From Paenibacillus periandrae (GTDB lineage Bacteria > Bacillota > Bacilli > Paenibacillales > NBRC-103111), in NCBI RefSeq assembly GCF_022458865.1, contig NZ_JAJNMU010000011.1:1-64000 (forward strand): 64,000 bases of DNA. The letters run 5' to 3'. Shown piece by piece: positions 58,962-64,000 of this stretch (within the stretch, counting starts at the first letter, position 1; the number at the start of each line of letters is the position of its first letter). A model generated the notes under the pieces. It worked only from the letters and a program-made list of their open reading frames with translations, did not search any database and was not told the origin of the DNA. A program made the position numbers and the translations under genes.

Positions 58962-61138
58962 GAATAGAACAGAAGCTGCAATCCACCTTATGGGCGAATG
59001 AAGCCCTGCAGAAGCTGAAGGAAGAGCTCGATGCTCTTCTTTCCAGCGATAGTCTCCATATTCCGAAAGAACCAGGCGGTTGGTGGCATCAATATGTGTG
59101 CCCAGAGCATCATGTCGAACTTCTGTTCGATCCTGCTGAGCGTGATGCTCATAGCTTCCAATGTCCGCATGGCTGCCGTATTGAAGGTGAGGCGTATCGC
59201 GGGGCATGGCTCGTGTTTAAGCACCAGTCCATGGCAAGGTACGCGCTGCAAGCAGCGGCCATATATGCAGGCATCAAAGAATCAAGCTACGCTGAGCTGG
59301 CCAAGCAAATTATTATTAATTATGCTGCACAATTTCCACAATATCCGGTGCATCCGGATGCTCAGCCCTGGATGTTGAAGGGGCGCGCCTTTCATCAGGC
59401 ATTAACGGAGGCGATTTGGTCTACGACGATTTTGCGCGCCTATTTACTGCTTAAGGATGAAGGGGTTGGCTTTAACGAAACGGAAAAAGCGACACTGGAT
59501 GTGTTTCTTTCCATGCTGGAAGAGAGTATGGTGCAATACCGCCATATCTTGATTCATGATCGTCAGAATGCGGAAAACAATTATACTGCGTGGCTAAATG
59601 CTTCACTTTCCTGCGTTTATGCCATTCGTGGACAGCAGGAGCTTCTACAAGGCTTGATTGATGGAGAAGGCGGTTGGAAGCACCATCTTTCCATTGGCGT
59701 AAAACCGGATCAATTCGAATTTGAAGGCAGCACTTATTATCATATTTTTGTATTGCGTGCGTACTTGATTTCAGCGGAGATGGCAGAACGGTTCGGTGTG
59801 GATTTATATCATATACAGGCGGAAGAGGGCCAATCCATGCGCGGGATGTTTGATGTGCTAGTAGGGCTGGCAGATGATCAAGGTATGCTTCCGGCACTGC
59901 ATGATGGCCCGTTGGCGAGAGTTCCTTTTGCCAGAGAAATCGCGGAGATTATGGAAATTGGTCTTGCTTATTACGACAATGAGCTTTATGCTCCGTTGTT
60001 AGGTGAAGCCTATCGGCAAATGGATGGAGAGGCTCGTCGAATTTCATTGGAAGCACTTGTGTATGGAGTAGGTGATGCCACTCTCACAGATACTGGTCTA
60101 TTAGCAGGAAGAAACACACTGCTGCTGAAGGATTCGGGATTTATTGTTGGACGGAAAGCGGGTAATCCCTTATCCTACCTTGCAGATTTTGGTCCACACG
60201 GTGGTTCACATGGGCATTATGATAAGCTGCATGTATCCATACAGTACGAAGGTGGGACATTTACACCGGATCTGGGTGTGGTTCCTTATGGATCTTCCCT
60301 GCGCAAGCAATGGTTTGCCGAGACGGTCAGTCATAATACGGTTTCGATTGATGGGCAATCCCAGGCTGAGCATTCAGGTCTATGCAAGCTGTTCACGGAG
60401 TCGGAGCAGGCTGTATATACTTGGCTGCAATCAGATGGAGCCTATGAGGGCTGTACATTAAACAGGCATCTGCTCTTAAGTGGAGAGTGGCTGGTCGATT
60501 GGTTTGAGGTTCAGCTGTCTGAAGAGCGTACGATCGATTGGTGGATGCATCCGCTCGTTAAGCCTCATGCTGCAGACGGAGCCTGGGTGAGAGACAGTGG
60601 GGACGATGATGGGTTTGGTGCATTGGGCTACGCTGGTCACGGATACGATCTGGTGAAGCTTACGGACTATTATGAAACAGAGGAAGGAGATTGCCTGGGG
60701 CTGGCGGAACAACTTGATTTGCTTCCGACTCCCAAGATTCTGACGCTCCAATATACGCCTGATAGCGATATAACGAAATTGCTGCATCAATCGATTGTTG
60801 CTTTTCCGGGAATGTCACTGCTGCGTGTAGAAACACCAGGGACCTCTATAGATCCGAGCCAAGCATTAAGTGGCTTGCTGCAGCGGCAGGTGGGCAAGCA
60901 AGCTAACTTTATACAGATTTATAAGCTGGGTCCAGCCGTTCATGTCAATTGGAAAGCAAGTGAAGCCACAAGTACCGTTGAAACGAATAACGAAGCTTCG
61001 ACAATCGAACATGCACATGTAATCAGTATGAATTCTAGTAATGGACAACTGGTAATTAGCACTCAGTCGCAGGAAGCGGTTTGCGTGCTTGATCGTGAAC
61101 AAGGGCTGGTTGTGACATGGAGGGACAAACATGAGTAA
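58958..61138 (+). CDS. Heparinase II/III-family polysaccharide lyase-like protein
   Basis: 726 residues, no signal peptide. Residues 1-330 give an alpha/alpha toroid (ENNYTAWLNASLSCVYAI, EFEGSTYYHIFVLRAYLISA), and the C-terminal beta-sandwich starts near 370 with DFGPHGGSHGHYDKLHVSIQ and DLGVVPYGSSLRKQWFAETV, SHNTVSIDGQSQAEHSG. The His/Tyr residues of this family's active site are in these motifs. It cleaves uronate-containing glycan fragments by beta-elimination, probably inside the cell because it lacks a signal. The start overlaps the SDR stop (ATGA), and the end overlaps the next gene. Exact glycan unknown. Confidence 0.85.
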   Translation: MRIEQKLQSTLWANEALQKLKEELDALLSSDSLHIPKEPGGWWHQYVCPEHHVELLFDPAERDAHSFQCPHGCRIEGEAYRGAWLVFKHQSMARYALQAAAIYAGIKESSYAELAKQIIINYAAQFPQYPVHPDAQPWMLKGRAFHQALTEAIWSTTILRAYLLLKDEGVGFNETEKATLDVFLSMLEESMVQYRHILIHDRQNAENNYTAWLNASLSCVYAIRGQQELLQGLIDGEGGWKHHLSIGVKPDQFEFEGSTYYHIFVLRAYLISAEMAERFGVDLYHIQAEEGQSMRGMFDVLVGLADDQGMLPALHDGPLARVPFAREIAEIMEIGLAYYDNELYAPLLGEAYRQMDGEARRISLEALVYGVGDATLTDTGLLAGRNTLLLKDSGFIVGRKAGNPLSYLADFGPHGGSHGHYDKLHVSIQYEGGTFTPDLGVVPYGSSLRKQWFAETVSHNTVSIDGQSQAEHSGLCKLFTESEQAVYTWLQSDGAYEGCTLNRHLLLSGEWLVDWFEVQLSEERTIDWWMHPLVKPHAADGAWVRDSGDDDGFGALGYAGHGYDLVKLTDYYETEEGDCLGLAEQLDLLPTPKILTLQYTPDSDITKLLHQSIVAFPGMSLLRVETPGTSIDPSQALSGLLQRQVGKQANFIQIYKLGPAVHVNWKASEATSTVETNNEASTIEHAHVISMNSSNGQLVISTQSQEAVCVLDREQGLVVTWRDKHE

Positions 61139-63428
61139 AGCATTATACCAACCTCAAAGCGGACTATTGACTGTACAATATGCACCAGATGAACAGACCG
61201 TTTTAATCGAGAATCCGCCGCGGTTTACTTGGATACCGGCTCAGCTTGAGCATGACCAGTATATACTGCAGTATTCAACATCCTCGCAATTTACATCAGA
61301 GGATACCGTAACGGTTCAACCGATTCCTTACAATTTGTATACACCTGATCATGTTTTCGCCGCAGGAACTTACTATTGGCGGTATGCGCTATTGCAGAGA
61401 GGAGAAGGACAACCTACAGAATGGAGCCACATTCGCAGCTTTACGGTACAGGAGGGTTTGCCGGAAACACCACTGCCGTCGCGTGGACACCGGTATACGG
61501 ATATTTCCATGAAGCATCCCAGATTGTGGCTGCAAGCCGAAGAGCTGCCGGAATTTCGTCGCACGGTTCGTGAGCAGCCAACCCAATACGGTTGGGATGT
61601 ATTCCTGGAACGCTCGGTACAACCATGGGCCGACCGTGAACTGATCGCTGAGCCCTTGCCATATCCAAACAATAAGCGTGTAGCCAACTTGTGGCGTCAA
61701 ATGTATATCGATTGTCAGGAAGCTTTATACGCAGTGCGTCATCTTAGTGTTGCAGGCGTGATTCTTGAGGATGCCGATTTGATTGCACGGGCCAAAGTGT
61801 GGCTGCTGCACATTACCTCGTGGAATCCGGAGGGTACGACAAGCAGAGACTATAATGATGAGGCTTCCTTTCGTATTGCCGGAGCGCTTGCATGGGGCTA
61901 TGATTGGCTCTATCAGGAGCTGACGGAGGAAGAACGCGAAGCAGTACGCACTAATTTGTTGGCTCGCACCCGCCAGGTTGCGTTCCATGTAATCGAACGT
62001 TCCAAAATCCACCATGTTCCTTTTGACAGTCATGCCGTTCGCTCTTTATCGTCGGTTATCGTTCCAAGCTGCATGGCTCTGCTTGGCGAGGCCGCAGTTG
62101 CAGAGGAATGGCTTGATTATACACTGGAGTATTATGCATGCTTGTATTCTCCATGGGGCGGGGTAGATGGAGGTTGGGCAGAAGGTCCAATGTATTGGAC
62201 GACCGGGATGGCTTTTGTAACAGAAGCTATGAATTTGTTGAACAAATATACAGGAATTAACTTTTACCGTCGTCCTTTTTTCCAGCATACGGGTGATTTT
62301 CCGTTGTATTGCTTTAGCCCGGATACACTTCGTGCCAGCTTTGGCGATCAATCCACGCTTGGTGATCCGGTAAGCTTGAAAACAGGCTTCAATATTCGCC
62401 AATTTGCTGGGATTACCAACAATGGGTACCATCAATGGTATTATGAGCAGACTCGGGCGATCGATACGGATTCCGAGATGAAGTTTTACAATTATGGCTG
62501 GTGGGATTTCCGTTTTGACGAGATGATGTATATGCATGATTATCCGGCTGTGCAAGCCAAAGCACCTACAGACATTGAACCTGTAAAATGGTTCCGAGAT
62601 ATAGGCTGGGTAGCTTTTCACGCCCATATGGATCGTCCGGAAGACCATATCATGCTGTTGACCAAAAGTAGTCCTTACGGCTCAATCAGTCACAGCCATG
62701 GAGACCAGAACGGCTTCCTGCTGCATGCCTATGGGGAACCACTTGCGATTGAGAGCGGCTATTATGTTGCCTTCGGCAGCACGATGCACATGAATTGGCG
62801 CAAGCAGACAAGGTCTACCAATAATGTATTGATCGATGGTCTGGGACAATATGCAGGCACTAACAAAGTACTGAATATGTCGGCATCAGGCACGGTGGAA
62901 GCTGTCGAAACCCATAAGGGTTATACGTATTCCCGCTGTAATGCGACCCCAGCTTATCAGGAGCAGGTTCCTTACCTGGAGCGATATGTCAGAGAGCTGT
63001 ATTTTTATGAGGATTCCTATATCGTAGTTGTAGATCAGATTGATCTGTCACAGCCGGGACGTGTCGATTGGCTGTTCCATACGCTGTATGAGATGGAACT
63101 GGATGGACAGTCCTTTAAGGTTCATGGGCAAAAGGCAGATATGGATGGGCGTTTTGTGTACAGCTCATCCGGCGATCTCTCGCTGTCACAGCATGACGAG
63201 TTTACAGAAGTAGACTCTGCAGAGATAGAAGGTCTGGACCGTCATTGGCATTTGACGGCTGCAACGCAATCAGCCCGTAGTCATCGCATTGCCACACTGC
63301 TGGTGCCACTCCGTAAGGATGAGCCCAAGTATGTATCCTACTTCATGGATGATCAAGGTCATGGTGTGCACATTTACTTTACGGAAGACGGCGTTACCCA
63401 TAAGGTAGAGATTCCTAAGCCTTATTAA
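61131..63428 (+). CDS. DUF4962/heparinase-type polysaccharide lyase-like protein
   Basis: 765 residues; the ATG overlaps the previous gene by eight bases, AGGGACAAAC upstream. N-terminal Ig/Fn3-like DUF4962 part (about 20-105: NPPRFTWIPAQLEHDQYILQ, TYYWRYALLQRGEGQPTEWS), an alpha/alpha toroid (120-420: RIAGALAWGYDWLYQELTEE, GGVDGGWAEGPMYWTTGMAF), and a heparinase II/III beta domain (about 500-765: GSISHSHGDQNGFLLHAYGE, MNWRKQTRSTNNVLIDGLGQ). No signal peptide. This matches intracellular oligouronide lyases. It is last in the locus, with a terminator behind. Confidence 0.85.
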   Translation: MSKALYQPQSGLLTVQYAPDEQTVLIENPPRFTWIPAQLEHDQYILQYSTSSQFTSEDTVTVQPIPYNLYTPDHVFAAGTYYWRYALLQRGEGQPTEWSHIRSFTVQEGLPETPLPSRGHRYTDISMKHPRLWLQAEELPEFRRTVREQPTQYGWDVFLERSVQPWADRELIAEPLPYPNNKRVANLWRQMYIDCQEALYAVRHLSVAGVILEDADLIARAKVWLLHITSWNPEGTTSRDYNDEASFRIAGALAWGYDWLYQELTEEEREAVRTNLLARTRQVAFHVIERSKIHHVPFDSHAVRSLSSVIVPSCMALLGEAAVAEEWLDYTLEYYACLYSPWGGVDGGWAEGPMYWTTGMAFVTEAMNLLNKYTGINFYRRPFFQHTGDFPLYCFSPDTLRASFGDQSTLGDPVSLKTGFNIRQFAGITNNGYHQWYYEQTRAIDTDSEMKFYNYGWWDFRFDEMMYMHDYPAVQAKAPTDIEPVKWFRDIGWVAFHAHMDRPEDHIMLLTKSSPYGSISHSHGDQNGFLLHAYGEPLAIESGYYVAFGSTMHMNWRKQTRSTNNVLIDGLGQYAGTNKVLNMSASGTVEAVETHKGYTYSRCNATPAYQEQVPYLERYVRELYFYEDSYIVVVDQIDLSQPGRVDWLFHTLYEMELDGQSFKVHGQKADMDGRFVYSSSGDLSLSQHDEFTEVDSAEIEGLDRHWHLTAATQSARSHRIATLLVPLRKDEPKYVSYFMDDQGHGVHIYFTEDGVTHKVEIPKPY

Positions 63429-63440
63429 GCTGTTGAGAGA

Positions 63441-63475
63441 GAACGGCAGTTCATCCTTCGGGTTAGCTGCCGTTC
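63441..63475 (+). terminator. Terminator of the polysaccharide-utilisation locus
   Basis: GAACGGCAG (63441-63449) pairs with CTGCCGTTC (63467-63475), followed by AATTTTAT. Confidence 0.88.
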
Positions 63476-63547
63476 AATTTTATGTGCTGATTAAGAGAAG
63501 TATCGGTACGATGAATGATTGACGGGTACACATTTTTTTTGTAAGAT

Positions 63548-63575
63548 GGAAACTATAAAAACTATATCAGTTTCC
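63548..63575. promoter_or_regulatory. Palindromic operator upstream of the TetR gene
   Basis: GGAAACT (63548-63554) and AGTTTCC (63569-63575) are perfect inverted half-sites around an AT-rich centre, 26 bp before the TetR start. TetR-family genes usually bind such a dyad in their own promoter. Binding is inferred. Confidence 0.55.
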
Positions 63576-63600
63576 TTGGTTTCAAGGTGGGGAGAGTATC

Positions 63601-64000
63601 ATGGTGGATGAAGCTATGCGCATACGTATCCTACAGACAGCTGCCGATTTATTTCAAAAAAAAGGATATCGCTCTATGACTTTGAGTGAACTGTCGGCAC
63701 AGCTTGGGATGAGCAAGAAAACCTTATACGTGTATTTCAATGGGAAGGAGCAGATTGCAGCAGGCGTGCTGGAGAACACGATGGCAGCGATCAGCGCCAG
63801 GATTGACGAATCGACGCGTCAGGAAGGAGATCCGCTTCATTTATTAAGAGACACACTTTATGGAGTCAAGCAAGAGCTTGTGAAGCTGAATCCGATGTTT
63901 CTGGAGGATATCCAGAAGTATATACCAGAGCTGTGGGAACGTATTGAAGCCTTTCGCGCCGGACAGCTTACTTTTATTGAGAAACTGCTGGTTCAGGCTC
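63601..64000 (+). CDS. TetR-family regulator (5' part, runs off the window)
   Basis: 133 codons seen, open at the right edge. GTGGGGAGAGTATC precedes the ATG. Residues 10-55 are the TetR_N domain: ILQTAADLFQKKGYRSMTLS, then LAQ-like QLGMSKKTLYVYFNGKEQIA. The ligand-binding part (from about 60) is incomplete. A dyad at 63548-63575 is its likely operator. Its targets are probably to the right (often an efflux pump), outside the window. Confidence 0.9.
   Translation, partial: MVDEAMRIRILQTAADLFQKKGYRSMTLSELSAQLGMSKKTLYVYFNGKEQIAAGVLENTMAAISARIDESTRQEGDPLHLLRDTLYGVKQELVKLNPMFLEDIQKYIPELWERIEAFRAGQLTFIEKLLVQA

Overview
The window looks like Paenibacillus or a close relative in the Bacillales. Support comes from many low-G+C Gram-positive families (YfhH, YktB, DUF1292, DUF1885 and YjcZ-type proteins), S-layer-homology (SLH) surface proteins, copper-amine-oxidase-like 'stalk' domains, strong GGAGG ribosome sites, and a LplB/LplC-type sugar importer beside a YesN/YesM-type two-component system and heparinase-type enzymes. 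Species is not determinable from sequence alone. All family names are from reading motifs; no database search was run.

Layout. 1-1756: an SLH exported protein, then what I read as the right end of a Tn7/Tn5053-like transposon that continues left of the window. 1757-9650: an accessory block with a divergent XRE regulator and DGQHR-domain gene, and a translationally coupled four-gene operon of three divergent tyrosine recombinases plus a TnpC-like coiled-coil protein. It abuts a Y-family DNA polymerase gene of which only the 3' third remains, followed by its YolD-like partner. 10.6-17.9 kb: small secreted, membrane and probable spore-surface genes (OsmC, prohibitin-like, phospholipase-D-like, YjcZ-like, a Tyr/His-rich coat-like protein and very small ORFs), ending in gene remnants (DUF4062, integrase).

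18.5-34.6 kb: a genomic island bounded by a perfect 49-bp direct repeat that is the 3' part of an intact tRNA-Val(GAC) gene at its right end. It carries radC, an XRE regulator, a beta-propeller/stalk surface protein, an M48 protease with a lipoprotein, a replication module (II/X-like Rep and a DUF927-like ATPase), an excisionase-like protein, an integrase, and a P-loop ATPase resembling the Sll1717/FunZ family. The integrase-distal module (terminator plus arm-type repeats) is present twice, so the island looks like an accretion of two elements. Inside it lies a 1,693-bp transposon (32741-34433) with TGTC ends, about 20-bp subterminal repeats, a 5-bp target duplication (ACAAA), and NUDIX, cupin and small hypothetical cargo, but no transposase. 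Its right end has the same architecture as the one at 1591-1756.

34.8-64 kb: chromosome-like DNA with mostly single genes separated by clear terminators: a methyltransferase-like protein, APH-family kinase, YfhH, TIM-barrel protein, HExxH/stalk protein, GGDEF-histidine kinase fusion, MBL hydrolase, HAD phosphatase, arginine/lysine decarboxylase, MFS pump and a cytochrome c-SLH fusion. From 51.5 kb there is a polysaccharide-utilisation locus: two permeases and a binding lipoprotein import an oligosaccharide, YesN/YesM-like regulators sense it, and an SDR oxidoreductase with two heparinase II/III-like lyases probably process a uronate-containing glycan. A TetR-family regulator runs off the right edge.
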